A DNA stretch of 64,000 nucleotides from Candidatus Peregrinibacteria bacterium GW2011_GWF2_38_29 (GTDB taxonomy: Bacteria; Patescibacteriota; Gracilibacteria; UBA1369; UBA12463), in NCBI GenBank assembly GCA_000992695.1, contig LBUS01000002.1, positions 1 to 64,000 of the forward strand, read 5' to 3'. Made by a program: the position numbers and the translations under genes. Under the pieces are notes generated by a model. It saw only the letters and a list, made by a program, of their open reading frames with translations, ran no database searches and was not told the origin of the DNA. Below are positions 45,072 to 56,249 of this stretch, in pieces (position 1 is the first letter of the stretch; each line of letters starts with the position of its first letter).

Positions 45072-45383
45072 ATGGACAAGGAAAAAAATCCAAAGCTTCA
45101 TCCTACGGATGATCACATTGTTGTTGAACCGGTCGTTCAGGAATCAAAGACTGCTTCAGGGCTTTATATCCCGGATACGAGCTCAAAAGAAAGGCCTCAG
45201 AAAGGCAAAGTTGTTGCTGTTGGGCCAGGAAAATTAAGCGAAGATGGCAAAAGAATGCCAATGGGCGTTAAAGAAGGGGATACCGTTTTATTTTCAAAAT
45301 ATGGACCAACCGAGGTTAAATTGGGTGCAACGGAAATTTTGATTTTGAATATGAGCGATGTTTTGGCAATTGTTGAAGAGTAA
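45072..45383 (+). CDS. groES: co-chaperonin GroES
   Basis: LHPTDDHIVVEPVVQESKTASGLYIPDTSSKERPQKGKVVAVGPG. Confidence 0.97.
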   Translation: MDKEKNPKLHPTDDHIVVEPVVQESKTASGLYIPDTSSKERPQKGKVVAVGPGKLSEDGKRMPMGVKEGDTVLFSKYGPTEVKLGATEILILNMSDVLAIVEE

Positions 45384-45400
45384 ATTTTATTAATCATTAA

Positions 45401-47041
<1,641 letters not shown>

Positions 47042-47044
<3 letters not shown>

Positions 47045-47061
47045 AAATGACAAAATCCAAA
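47042..47061 (+). repeat. TAGAAATGACAAAATCCAAA intergenic repeat, copy 1, at the groEL stop
   Basis: Identical 20-mer at 58437..58456; degenerate AAATGACAAA units follow. Confidence 0.7.
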
Positions 47062-47145
47062 ATTCAAATGACAAATGAATGACAAAGTCTAAATTCGAAA
47101 TGACAAAAGGGGTCGGAGGAATCCGGCTCCTTTTTTATTGTAAAA

Positions 47146-47625
47146 CTATTGCAAAAGTTGATTCACGATTTGGCTGACAAGTTTTCCGTCTGCTTTGCCT
47201 TTTACTTTTGGCATGAGGGTGCCCATGAGTTTGCCCATTTCTTGCTTGCTTGTTGTTCCCGTTTCTTTGATTGTTTCTTCGACGATTTTTTTGATTTCTT
47301 CTTCAGAGAGTTGCGGTGGAAGATATGTTTTTAAGAATGCGATTTCTTCTTTTTCTTTTATTGCGAGCTCCGGTCTGCCGCCTTTTTCATATTGTTCAAC
47401 CGAATCTTGCCTTTGTTTGATTTCTTTTTGAACCATTTGGAGTATTTCTTCGTCCGTTGCTTCTTTTACTTCGCCGGAAGTTTCAAATTTCATGATTGAG
47501 GTTTTAAGCATTCGAAGTGCGTCCATTTTTGCTTGTTCTTTGGCTTTCATTGCAGATATTAAATCTTCTTGGATTTTTGCTTTTAGAGACATAAGAATTT
47601 TTGTTATTTTATTCATTTTTATCAT
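47146..47625 (-). CDS. GatB/YqeY domain protein
   Basis: LKAKIQEDLISAMKAKEQAKMDALRMLKTSI...EKEEIAFLKTYLPPQLSEEEI...MGKLMGTLMPKVKGKADGKLVSQIV. Confidence 0.95.
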   Translation of the reverse strand: MIKMNKITKILMSLKAKIQEDLISAMKAKEQAKMDALRMLKTSIMKFETSGEVKEATDEEILQMVQKEIKQRQDSVEQYEKGGRPELAIKEKEEIAFLKTYLPPQLSEEEIKKIVEETIKETGTTSKQEMGKLMGTLMPKVKGKADGKLVSQIVNQLLQ

Positions 47626-47695
47626 AAAAATGGGATTTTTGAAAGATTTGACTTATCGTTGAGTATATTTATAATACGTGTGTAAAGAATAACTT

Positions 47696-48109
47696 ATGAG
47701 TGATAAAGGGGTGAATATAGGTGTTTTGCAAACAACCGAAGGTGATTTGGATTGTGTTGCAGGTGCTGTTGCTGAATATTTTGGAGTTTCATTGGATTAT
47801 ATTTCGAGCATGGTTCGTGGTCATATCCCTGAATCTGTTTTGCCTTCGAGCGGTGAATGGAAAGCAGAGTCCGCTCCTTTGCCCGGAGCGGTTCATGTTG
47901 GGCCTAAGGATATGTTTTGTTCTCATTCTCCAACAGTTTTTATAAAACCTTCTGATGATATTATGGCCGGTGTTTGTAAGCGTTTTGGCGTTCCCGCTAA
48001 ATGGTTTTTGACATCTGGTTGTGCTGATTATATTGCACGTGGTGAACCACCCGTTGATTTTTTTGACGCTGTTCCCGCTCCCTCTGTTCTTGGTGATAAC
48101 GATGAGTGA
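47696..48109 (+). CDS. hypothetical protein (137 aa)
   Basis: ORF with upstream TATAAT and short leader. Confidence 0.6.
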   Translation: MSDKGVNIGVLQTTEGDLDCVAGAVAEYFGVSLDYISSMVRGHIPESVLPSSGEWKAESAPLPGAVHVGPKDMFCSHSPTVFIKPSDDIMAGVCKRFGVPAKWFLTSGCADYIARGEPPVDFFDAVPAPSVLGDNDE

Positions 48110-48168
48110 GTTTTTGTGTTTTAGCTCTTTTGTGTTAAAATCATAAGAGAAAAAATAACACAATTTTT

Positions 48169-48582
48169 ATGAAAGAATTACATATTAAAAGCACGGGCTT
48201 AAAAAAGAAGAAGCTCGAGCAAGTTCGCGAAGTTGAAGTTGAAGAAGATGAAGTGGAAGCGGAAAATGAATTTGAAGTGAAGCCTATGGAGGGCGTTGGT
48301 TTGCATAAAGATGATGATGGTGCTGAAATTCTTGATACGGACGAAGTTGGTGATTTTGTCAAAGTTAAGTTTGATAAATTTGTTCAACTGATGGCAAACC
48401 ATGATTTTAAAAGCGTGATGGATAAACACGCGAACGATGATTTAATTTTGCGCACAAACTTACTTACTGATCTTGCAAATGCGCATACGGAAGAGAAAAA
48501 GAATATGAATTGGTCTGTGGTTTTTGCGGTTGGAATTGTCCTTGGGATTATTGCGGCCTATATTTTGTTTAAATTTTTCTAA
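48169..48582 (+). CDS. hypothetical acidic protein with C-terminal TM anchor
   Basis: C-terminal VVFAVGIVLGIIAAYILFKFF. Confidence 0.7.
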   Translation: MKELHIKSTGLKKKKLEQVREVEVEEDEVEAENEFEVKPMEGVGLHKDDDGAEILDTDEVGDFVKVKFDKFVQLMANHDFKSVMDKHANDDLILRTNLLTDLANAHTEEKKNMNWSVVFAVGIVLGIIAAYILFKFF

Positions 48583-48585
48583 ACT

Positions 48586-49284
48586 TTGATGAAAAAAATT
48601 GTTCTTAAATTATCGGGCGAGATTTTGCAGGGTAAGGATAGGCATGTTGATATTAAATATATTGAAAATCTTGCTAAAGATATTTTTGAAATAGTTAAAA
48701 AAGGTTATAAGATTGCACTTGTTATTGGTGGCGGAAACATTTGGAGACATCGTGATAATGCGGATTTGAAGATGGATAGGGTGCATTCTGATCAAATTGG
48801 AATGATGGCAACGATTATGAATGCTTTGATTTTGGAGGATATGTTTAAAGAAAAAGGACTTAAAGTCAAGGCGGTTTCTGCGCTTTCAGCGCGTGCCGTT
48901 TTGCCTGATTATGAGCCAAAAAAGGCAGTTTCTATGTTTAAAAAATATGATGTTTTGATTTGTGCCGGAGGGACCGGAAAGCCTTATGTTACAACTGATT
49001 CCGCTGCGGCTTTGCGTGCGGTTGAAGTCGGAGCGGAAGCCTTATTAAAAGCTACTAATGTTGATTTTGTTTATAATAAAGATCCTAGAAAATTTAAAGA
49101 CGCAAAACCGATAAAGAGTATTAGCGCGCGTGAAGTTGTTGAGAAAAAACTTGGTGTTATGGATTTATCGGCTGTATCATTATGTATGAGCAAAAAAATA
49201 CCTATTTTTATATTTAATATTTTTAAAAAGGGGAACCTGTTAAGGGCTGTATTTAAGCGAGATGTTGGCACAATAATTAATTAA
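48586..49284 (+). CDS. pyrH: UMP kinase
   Basis: VLKLSGEILQGKD, LVIGGGNIWRH, DQIGMMATIMNALILEDMF, ICAGGTGKPYVTTDSAAALRAVEVGAE. Confidence 0.95.
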   Translation: MMKKIVLKLSGEILQGKDRHVDIKYIENLAKDIFEIVKKGYKIALVIGGGNIWRHRDNADLKMDRVHSDQIGMMATIMNALILEDMFKEKGLKVKAVSALSARAVLPDYEPKKAVSMFKKYDVLICAGGTGKPYVTTDSAAALRAVEVGAEALLKATNVDFVYNKDPRKFKDAKPIKSISAREVVEKKLGVMDLSAVSLCMSKKIPIFIFNIFKKGNLLRAVFKRDVGTIIN

Positions 49285-49296
49285 CAAATTACAAAT

Positions 49297-49857
49297 ATGA
49301 TACCAATGAATATTATTGAGGAGGCGGAAGTTTCTTTTAAGAAAGCCATTGAGCACATGGTTAATGAATTTGCTCGGCTTCAAACCGGTCGTGCGAGCAC
49401 CACTCTTGTTGAGCATGTTCAAGTTGAGGCTTATGGTTCAAAACAGGCTATGAAAGGGCTTGCCAATATTTCCACTCCGGACGCAAGAACAATTCAAATT
49501 CAACCTTGGGATAAAGGGCTTTTGCAAGCCATCGAGAAGGCAATTCAGACTTCGGGATTAAATTTGCCACCTGTTAATGACGGCGTTGTTGTTCGCGTGA
49601 ATATTCCCGTTTTAACAGAAGAAAGACGAAAAGATTTGACCAAATTTGTTTGGAAAATTGCGGAAGAAGCAAAAGTTGCAATTCGTTCATCAAGACAGCA
49701 ATTTATAGGTAAATTTAAAGATTTGGAAAAAGCCAAAGAAATGAGTGAAGATGAGCTTAAGATTGCGGAAAAAAAGGTTCAAGAAAGAGTCGACCATCAT
49801 AACAATGAGATCGATAGTCTTGGGAAGAAAAAAGAGCAAGATATTATGTCGATTTAA
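49297..49857 (+). CDS. frr: ribosome recycling factor
   Basis: LQTGRASTTLVEHVQVEAYGS...ISTPDARTIQIQPWD...LPPVNDGVVVRVNIPVLTEERRKDL. Confidence 0.97.
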   Translation: MIPMNIIEEAEVSFKKAIEHMVNEFARLQTGRASTTLVEHVQVEAYGSKQAMKGLANISTPDARTIQIQPWDKGLLQAIEKAIQTSGLNLPPVNDGVVVRVNIPVLTEERRKDLTKFVWKIAEEAKVAIRSSRQQFIGKFKDLEKAKEMSEDELKIAEKKVQERVDHHNNEIDSLGKKKEQDIMSI

Positions 49858-49888
49858 AAATAATTAATTATCAAAATAATTTCAAAGT

Positions 49889-51508
49889 ATGAATATTCTC
49901 CTCACAGTGATCGTGTTTATCGTTATTTTTTCTCTTATAGTTTTAATACATGAATTTGGTCATTTTTCCGTTGCTAAAAGAGAAGGCGTGAAAGTTGAAG
50001 AATTTGGCTTTGGCTTGCCTCCAAGAGCTTATGGCGTTAAAAGAGGGGATACAATCTATTCTTTAAACTGGTTGCCATTTGGTGGATTCGTGCGAATGTT
50101 TGGTGAAGATTCAAAAGATTCGAAGATGATGACTCATCCGGATAGTTTTATGAGCAAATCAATTGGCGCAAGATCAAGGATTATTGTTGCCGGTGTTTTG
50201 ATGAATTTTCTTCTTTCGCTTGTGCTTTTGAGCGTTGGTTTTTCAGTTGGTATAAAGCCTTTGATGGTTTCCGAGGAAGATATTTTGGCTAATATATCAA
50301 ATGGAACAATAGAGACGGCGAATGGCGTTATGATAAGAGAAGTTGCGCCAAAATCGCATGCGGAAGACCTTGGTATTAAAGCTGGCGATTCTGTTATTCA
50401 AATAGACGGTAAAGATATAACGGATTTTGATGCTTTGAAAAAAAGCGTTGCTGTTATTTCTGATAAATGGCCCATGCTTAAAGTTAGAAGAGGGGACAGC
50501 ATTATGAATATTGAGCTTCGCGGAAAGGTTGGCGTGGAAAGCGGTATTGCTTTTTACGATGCGTTTTTCTTGCCTAGAGTTATCGTGAAAGATGTTAAAA
50601 AAGATAGCGAAATTTCTCGAGCCGGACTTCGAGATAAGGATGTTATTTTATCCATGAATGGTGAACAGATTTATGACATGGGGCGCGCTCAGGCCGTTAT
50701 AAATGAGAATTCTTTAATCAAATTCATTGTTTCACGTGATTATAAGCCTTTTGAATTTATTGTTAATTTACCTCTTCAAAAAACCGTTATTGCCAGCGAT
50801 GTTTTGGCTGATGGAAGCGCCGTTAAGGCCGGATTTTTAAGAGGTGATTATATTTTGCAGGTTAATAAACAGAACGTTTTTACGCCAAAGCAGGTTATTG
50901 ATGAAGTGACGAAGTATAAAAATATTCAGACTTCATTTGTTGTTGATAGAGAAGGCAAAAGATTAACTTTGTATGCGACTCCAAATGCGGAAGGGCAGAT
51001 TGGTTTAATGCTTTCTTCCGTGTTTTCACCTGATAGTATTCAATTTGGATCTTATTTAACATCCGTACCGACTTCTTTGATTAAAATAAATGAGGTTAAA
51101 TATCCTGTTCATGAAGCGGTTTGGAAGTCCATTACGGAATCAAAAAGATTGGCTGTGTTTACAGTTGGAATGTTTGGAAGGCTTGTTGAAGATATTTTTG
51201 GTACGCTTGAAGTTCCACAAGGCGTTTCCGGACCGGTTGGGATTGCACACATGACTTATGTGTTTGTTAAAGAAGGATTTTCATCAGTCCTTAGGTTTAC
51301 GGCACTTTTATCTTTGAGCTTGGCAGTTATTAATATTTTGCCATTTCCGGGATTAGATGGAGGCAGATTGCTATTCGTTTTGATTGAAGGCGTAACAGGC
51401 AAAAGAGTGAATCAAAAAGTTGAATCATGGATACATTTGATCGGATTCTTTGCGCTACTATTCTTGATTGTAATGGTGACGTATAAGGATATTTTGTCGC
51501 TGATCTAA
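49889..51508 (+). CDS. rseP: RseP-type site-2 metalloprotease with apparent three PDZ modules
   Basis: HEFGHFSVAKREGVKVEEFGFGLPPR; NILPFPGLDGGRLLFVLIE; three PDZ-like segments. Confidence 0.93.
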   Translation: MNILLTVIVFIVIFSLIVLIHEFGHFSVAKREGVKVEEFGFGLPPRAYGVKRGDTIYSLNWLPFGGFVRMFGEDSKDSKMMTHPDSFMSKSIGARSRIIVAGVLMNFLLSLVLLSVGFSVGIKPLMVSEEDILANISNGTIETANGVMIREVAPKSHAEDLGIKAGDSVIQIDGKDITDFDALKKSVAVISDKWPMLKVRRGDSIMNIELRGKVGVESGIAFYDAFFLPRVIVKDVKKDSEISRAGLRDKDVILSMNGEQIYDMGRAQAVINENSLIKFIVSRDYKPFEFIVNLPLQKTVIASDVLADGSAVKAGFLRGDYILQVNKQNVFTPKQVIDEVTKYKNIQTSFVVDREGKRLTLYATPNAEGQIGLMLSSVFSPDSIQFGSYLTSVPTSLIKINEVKYPVHEAVWKSITESKRLAVFTVGMFGRLVEDIFGTLEVPQGVSGPVGIAHMTYVFVKEGFSSVLRFTALLSLSLAVINILPFPGLDGGRLLFVLIEGVTGKRVNQKVESWIHLIGFFALLFLIVMVTYKDILSLI

Positions 51509-51948
51509 GCCAAAAGAATTATCGATGAAGCTATGCAGAAAATTATTTGTATAGCAATTCCGAAGTATTTATTTTTGGCGTGACCATGATTTTTGTTTAA
51601 TAGTGCTACTAGTTTTTTTATTTTAAGTTTTCTTATTGAAAATTCTAAAATATCAGGCGAAGATGCAAAAGTTGCTCCTAGCATTATTGGATAAAATAAA
51701 TTAGGATTTTGATAAGCTAAGGCTACGGTTAGAATTATTCCTGATATTGGCTCAATGCTTACTATTAATATTTCGCCAATATTTTTTTTCGTTATTCCAT
51801 TTTTTGAATAATCTTTTATTTTGAAGTCATAATGTGGGATCGCGTCGAGTACAAAGTGTGATAAGAACGTTATTGGTATTATTAATTCCGGTTTTTCTAC
51901 CATTTTGCCAATTACGGCCCCCGTTAACATATGGACTGTTCCAAGCAT
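51505..51948 (-). CDS. small membrane protein, metal-dependent-hydrolase/YdjM-like
   Basis: HMLTGAVIG...FLSHFVLDAIPHYDFK...SPDILEF. Confidence 0.6.
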   Translation of the reverse strand: MLGTVHMLTGAVIGKMVEKPELIIPITFLSHFVLDAIPHYDFKIKDYSKNGITKKNIGEILIVSIEPISGIILTVALAYQNPNLFYPIMLGATFASSPDILEFSIRKLKIKKLVALLNKNHGHAKNKYFGIAIQIIFCIASSIILLA

Positions 51949-52014
51949 CTTATTTGTTTATTTTGATGTTCGAATTATATCATAATATAGTCGTTGGTTT
52001 TAAGCGCGGTTTGT

Positions 52015-52044
52015 TTGACATATTGTATGGTTTTGTTGTATAAT
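52015..52044 (+). promoter_or_regulatory. promoter TTGACA-18-TATAAT
   Basis: Direct reading. Confidence 0.7.
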
Positions 52045-52074
52045 ATAGTTAGTAAATCATATAATTTTAAAAAT

Positions 52075-53277
52075 ATGGCTGATACAAATTCTTTAAAGCC
52101 AAAAAATCATGACGAGGAAGAAGTCGCGAGATTGGCTCGTACTATTTCAAAATTAGTTGCAAGGGGAGAAGTTGATCCTGCTTTTTTGGATGCTACCCTT
52201 AAAAGTATAGGAAATGTTACTCATACCGCTGTTGTTCATGCTGATCCGGCTGCTTTTGAAGAGGCGATTGAGCCCGCTGTGCCGTTTGAATCTGTTGTGG
52301 GACATAGTGGTGCTACTGTTGATGATGATGCGCCGGTCGATGATGCAGCTGCTGACTCGGGTGCCGAGCCACTTATTGAGCTTGTTGTTGATGCATCAGC
52401 TGATGCTCCAATTGCTCCGCCTGATGTTGCTGAACCATCTGTCGAAGCCGTTGAAGCTCCTGAGAGTGGATTGACCGAAGTTCCTTTTGATGAGCTTTAT
52501 TACTTTTTGCTCGAGAGAGGCACAAATCTTCGAGAACAGCTTGATAGTCATGTCGATTTTATGGTTAGAATGGGTATTGTTCCTAAGAAAGATGTTAAAA
52601 AGTATCGTGCAAAATTTGACACTATCAGCGTTGATCTGCCTAAATTTAAATTTGATATACGTTTTAAAAATAGAGGCTACAGGCCGCTGTTGTTTATAGA
52701 TGATTCGACGCCGGCTGAGGCTGCCAAAAAATTTATCCAAGATATTGGTATTAGATATAATGATCGCCGTTCTCCTATTGAAGGTTTTCATAGAACTGAT
52801 CTCAATGGAGAAAAGCTTCCAGATCAAACTCCTTCCGGGAAAGCCCGTCTTATATTTGTTAAGGATTCAATCTCTTCCAGGCTTAATGATGATGGTAGTT
52901 TTGCTGATGACGTTGAAGCCTTTTTAATGCTTAAAAAAATGCGCGATGAAGGTACTACTTATATGGATCCTGCGTGTTGGTTTAGATTATTTGCTGAGTA
53001 TTTTGAAAAGGCTGTTAAGAGATGCAAGGGGACTCTTCCTGACGGTAAAGAATGGAAAGATTTATCCGTTAGTGAGAAGAGCGATATTATGCTTACTGCA
53101 AATATTGTTATGGATTTGCTTGATTCTAGGAGTGCTACTCAGTTTCCTGATTATAGAGATAAGAGCGGTGATGTGTTGGTGCTTTTTGGCAATGATCAAA
53201 TTTGTGAAGTTCATGTTGCGGGGCATGGTTTTTACACCGGAGAGAATGGCGTTGCACCTCGTAAAAGAATTGGGTAA
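52075..53277 (+). CDS. hypothetical protein with Ala/Asp/Pro-rich N-terminal region (start reassigned from 51994)
   Basis: AATATG start context after promoter at 52015. Confidence 0.7.
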   Translation: MADTNSLKPKNHDEEEVARLARTISKLVARGEVDPAFLDATLKSIGNVTHTAVVHADPAAFEEAIEPAVPFESVVGHSGATVDDDAPVDDAAADSGAEPLIELVVDASADAPIAPPDVAEPSVEAVEAPESGLTEVPFDELYYFLLERGTNLREQLDSHVDFMVRMGIVPKKDVKKYRAKFDTISVDLPKFKFDIRFKNRGYRPLLFIDDSTPAEAAKKFIQDIGIRYNDRRSPIEGFHRTDLNGEKLPDQTPSGKARLIFVKDSISSRLNDDGSFADDVEAFLMLKKMRDEGTTYMDPACWFRLFAEYFEKAVKRCKGTLPDGKEWKDLSVSEKSDIMLTANIVMDLLDSRSATQFPDYRDKSGDVLVLFGNDQICEVHVAGHGFYTGENGVAPRKRIG

Positions 53278-53533
53278 TTTTTAGTTGAAAATAATTCAAC
53301 TTGCGCGATAAGAATTTTTGTAACTTTATCACCATTGCGGTGTTAAAAAATTTAGTTTTTGTGTTAAGAAAAAATCAACAGGTTGTGGTGAGAATCGGGT
53401 GAGGGCTCCAATGGGTAGAAAGGCTTTTATAAGGCAAAATTGACTTGAGATTGGGGATAAAAATCATTAGTATGAAATCCCACTAAATTTTTCCTGAAAT
53501 TTTTCTGAAATTTTGTTAACTTTTTATAACCCC

Positions 53534-55030
53534 ATGGAAACAATAAACGCTCAAAAAATCGCAGAACTGAAAGATCTTTGGAGACAAGTTTTGACACGTC
53601 TTCAGCCAACCATTAGCAAGAATCATTTTGTTACTTGGTTTAACAAAAGTTGTATTTTGAGCATTGAAGGATCTGTTTGTAAAATTGGTTTTCCATCGGC
53701 TTATTCCGTTGCATGGGTAAAAGATCATTATGATGTTAAAATTTTGCAGGCTGTTTCAGAAATAAAAAGCGAAGTTAAAGAAGTTTCTTATGATGTTGAT
53801 GGCGCATTGAATGATAAGGATGATATGCGATGCATCCAAGTCAAAGAGCTTTTTGCTGATGCGGAAAAGAAAGTTAGATATTTGTCCGCTTCCGGCGAGG
53901 TTGCAATTGGCGATCTCAGAAGCAAATTTTTGAATCCAAAATATTCACTGGATGCATTTGTCGTGGCAAAAGATAACACTCTTCCTTATTCGGCATGTAT
54001 GGCAATTGCCAGTGCGCCGGGAGGCATTTATAACCCTCTTTTTGTTTATGGTGGCGTTGGGCTCGGAAAAACACATTTGTTGCATGCTACGGGCCTTGAA
54101 ATTCTTAAGAATTATCCGGATAAGGTTGTTGTTTATGTTACATCAGAGCAATTTGTGAACGATATTGTTGGTGCAATCCGAAATCAAAAAATGAATCACT
54201 TGAAAGATAAATATCGAAAAGCTGATGTTTTGATCGTTGATGATGTTCAGTTTTTTGGGAAGAAAGAGGCTAGTCAGAGAGAGTTTTTTCATACAATCAA
54301 TGATTTATGTGAGAATAATAAGCAGGTTATTTTGAGCAGTGATCGTCCACCAACAGAATTGGACGATTTGGAAGATAGATTAAAGAGCAGATTTGGTATG
54401 GGCATGGTTGTTGAAATTTTGCCTCCTGACTTTGAGACAAGACTTGCGATTTTGCAGAACAGATGCGCGGAAAGCGGCATCACTGTTCCAAACGATGCGC
54501 TTGAATGTATTGCTCATTATATTGATAAAAATGTTCGTGATTTGGTTGGAGCTTTTAATCAATTTATTGGTCATGTTAAATTTAATAATTCCGTTCCAAC
54601 AGCAGAACTTGCAATGTCGATTGTTCAGAAGTTCTATGCTCGTGAAATGATGATTAAGAATGCTTATAAACCGGTTGCGCCAAATGTTTATCAAGGCGCT
54701 TCCGCAACTTCTACGGAAATTGTTACAGCGGAAAGAATTTTGGCCGTAATAAGCGAATTTTATCGTATTACAGCTGAGGAATTAACAGGCGAATCAAGAC
54801 GCAAGGAAATTCTTGTTCCACGTCAGGTTTGTATGTATTTGATGCGTGAATTTTTGAATTATTCATATGAAAGAATTGGTGCGGATTTTGGTGGTAGAAA
54901 CCATACAACCGTTATGCACGCTTGCGAAAAAATAACAGGGGAGTTGAAAGCCGATTATAGGATGATACGTGATTTGAATTCTATAAAGTCATCACTTGGG
55001 ACTTGCGGTGCGGCGGGCGTTAGAAATTAG
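53534..55030 (+). CDS. dnaA: chromosomal replication initiator DnaA (start reassigned from 53513)
   Basis: NPLFVYGGVGLGKTHLLHATG, DVLIVDDVQFFGKKEASQREFFHTINDL, DFGGRNHTTVMHACEKI. Confidence 0.98.
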   Translation: METINAQKIAELKDLWRQVLTRLQPTISKNHFVTWFNKSCILSIEGSVCKIGFPSAYSVAWVKDHYDVKILQAVSEIKSEVKEVSYDVDGALNDKDDMRCIQVKELFADAEKKVRYLSASGEVAIGDLRSKFLNPKYSLDAFVVAKDNTLPYSACMAIASAPGGIYNPLFVYGGVGLGKTHLLHATGLEILKNYPDKVVVYVTSEQFVNDIVGAIRNQKMNHLKDKYRKADVLIVDDVQFFGKKEASQREFFHTINDLCENNKQVILSSDRPPTELDDLEDRLKSRFGMGMVVEILPPDFETRLAILQNRCAESGITVPNDALECIAHYIDKNVRDLVGAFNQFIGHVKFNNSVPTAELAMSIVQKFYAREMMIKNAYKPVAPNVYQGASATSTEIVTAERILAVISEFYRITAEELTGESRRKEILVPRQVCMYLMREFLNYSYERIGADFGGRNHTTVMHACEKITGELKADYRMIRDLNSIKSSLGTCGAAGVRN

Positions 55031-55094
55031 ATTATAAATTACACTAGACAAGTTTTTAAATATAGGTTATATTAGCACCCTTAAAATTAAGTGT

Positions 55095-56249
55095 ATGTTG
55101 GAAAGGGTCGTTAATTTAAGCAGACAATATGAGGCGCCGCCCATCGATGCTTTGCTAATCGAATTAAATAGGCTTGGAGTATGTATTTCAAAGCCTAATT
55201 ATAAATTTGGTGACAGAGTGATGTTTGAGCTTAATATGAATCCATTAAGCGAATTTGATTCCGCTTTTAGCCATGAATATAAAGAAAATGATTTTTTTCT
55301 TACATTAACAATTAATCCTGATTCTCCATTTATTTTAAATACTGATTCAGGAACGTTAGAAGTTGATTCAAGAATCATTGGAAAAGTTGAAGAGCTGCAA
55401 GATTGTGGAGGCTATTTATTATATACAAGGGATCAAGGGCGAGTATTGCATCTTGATCCGAAATTAAAAAGTAACTGTAATGGCTGTGATTTTTGTCATT
55501 TTGGAGTAGCATCGGATTTAACTATCGATCTTTCGTTGAATGATCCTAAGACGTATGTGCAGTGGGCTATTTCACAATACAAAAGATTATTGAACGTTGA
55601 TGATTTTAGTGATATAGAGCAGGTGGCTGTGGTCACCGGATGTTTTAAAAGCGCCATGGAGCTATTAACTTATCTTGATATTGTAAGGCAAGAATTTAGT
55701 GGAAAAGGATTTAAAGGCGAGCTTTTTTATTTGGGTTCTGAATTACGATCTGAAGATATGTCGGATTTATGCAAATTGGCACCAATTACATATTGTCATT
55801 CGACCGAATGTTTTGCTAATAGAGAGCAGCATTTACACAGGAAAAAATCATCAGTTACGATCCCTGAAATTGTTGAAATACTTAAGCGAGCAAAAGAAAA
55901 AGGAATAAATACAACTTTTACATATGTTTTAGGTCTAGACCCCGTGAAAGATGTTATTGGCGGAATGAAGCAAATGTTGGCAGGCATAACCAGGGTTCCT
56001 GTAACTAATATTTTTCAAAGACACAGTCAAGGTCTTGAAAAGCTATGGGCTCCTGGCGCAAATGATTTGCCATACTATTTGGAGATTAGAAGGCAATTAG
56101 GAGAAATTCTTGGAAGGGAAGATCTAAAACCCGAAAGGCCGTGGGAGGATTATAGAGGCTTATGGTATACGGAATTTCAAGGCTCTACGATTATAGGAAC
56201 GAGATTACCCGGGAGAAGCAAATTTCATTATAAAGAGCAGGTGTTATAG
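55095..56249 (+). CDS. radical-SAM-like protein with unusual CxxCxxC motif
   Basis: SNCNGCDFCHFG followed by TIM-barrel-like segments (VVTGCFKSAMELLTYLDIV, TTFTYVLGLDPVKDVI). Confidence 0.6.
   Translation: MLERVVNLSRQYEAPPIDALLIELNRLGVCISKPNYKFGDRVMFELNMNPLSEFDSAFSHEYKENDFFLTLTINPDSPFILNTDSGTLEVDSRIIGKVEELQDCGGYLLYTRDQGRVLHLDPKLKSNCNGCDFCHFGVASDLTIDLSLNDPKTYVQWAISQYKRLLNVDDFSDIEQVAVVTGCFKSAMELLTYLDIVRQEFSGKGFKGELFYLGSELRSEDMSDLCKLAPITYCHSTECFANREQHLHRKKSSVTIPEIVEILKRAKEKGINTTFTYVLGLDPVKDVIGGMKQMLAGITRVPVTNIFQRHSQGLEKLWAPGANDLPYYLEIRRQLGEILGREDLKPERPWEDYRGLWYTEFQGSTIIGTRLPGRSKFHYKEQVL

Noticed and set aside
52396-52827. 143-aa minus-strand ORF
   Set aside because: Antisense within 52075..53277, no promoter or start context
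53278-53533. oriC upstream of dnaA
   Set aside because: AT-rich, but no clear TTATCCACA-type DnaA boxes seen by eye (only weak TTATCACCA-like matches); needs GC-skew and motif scan
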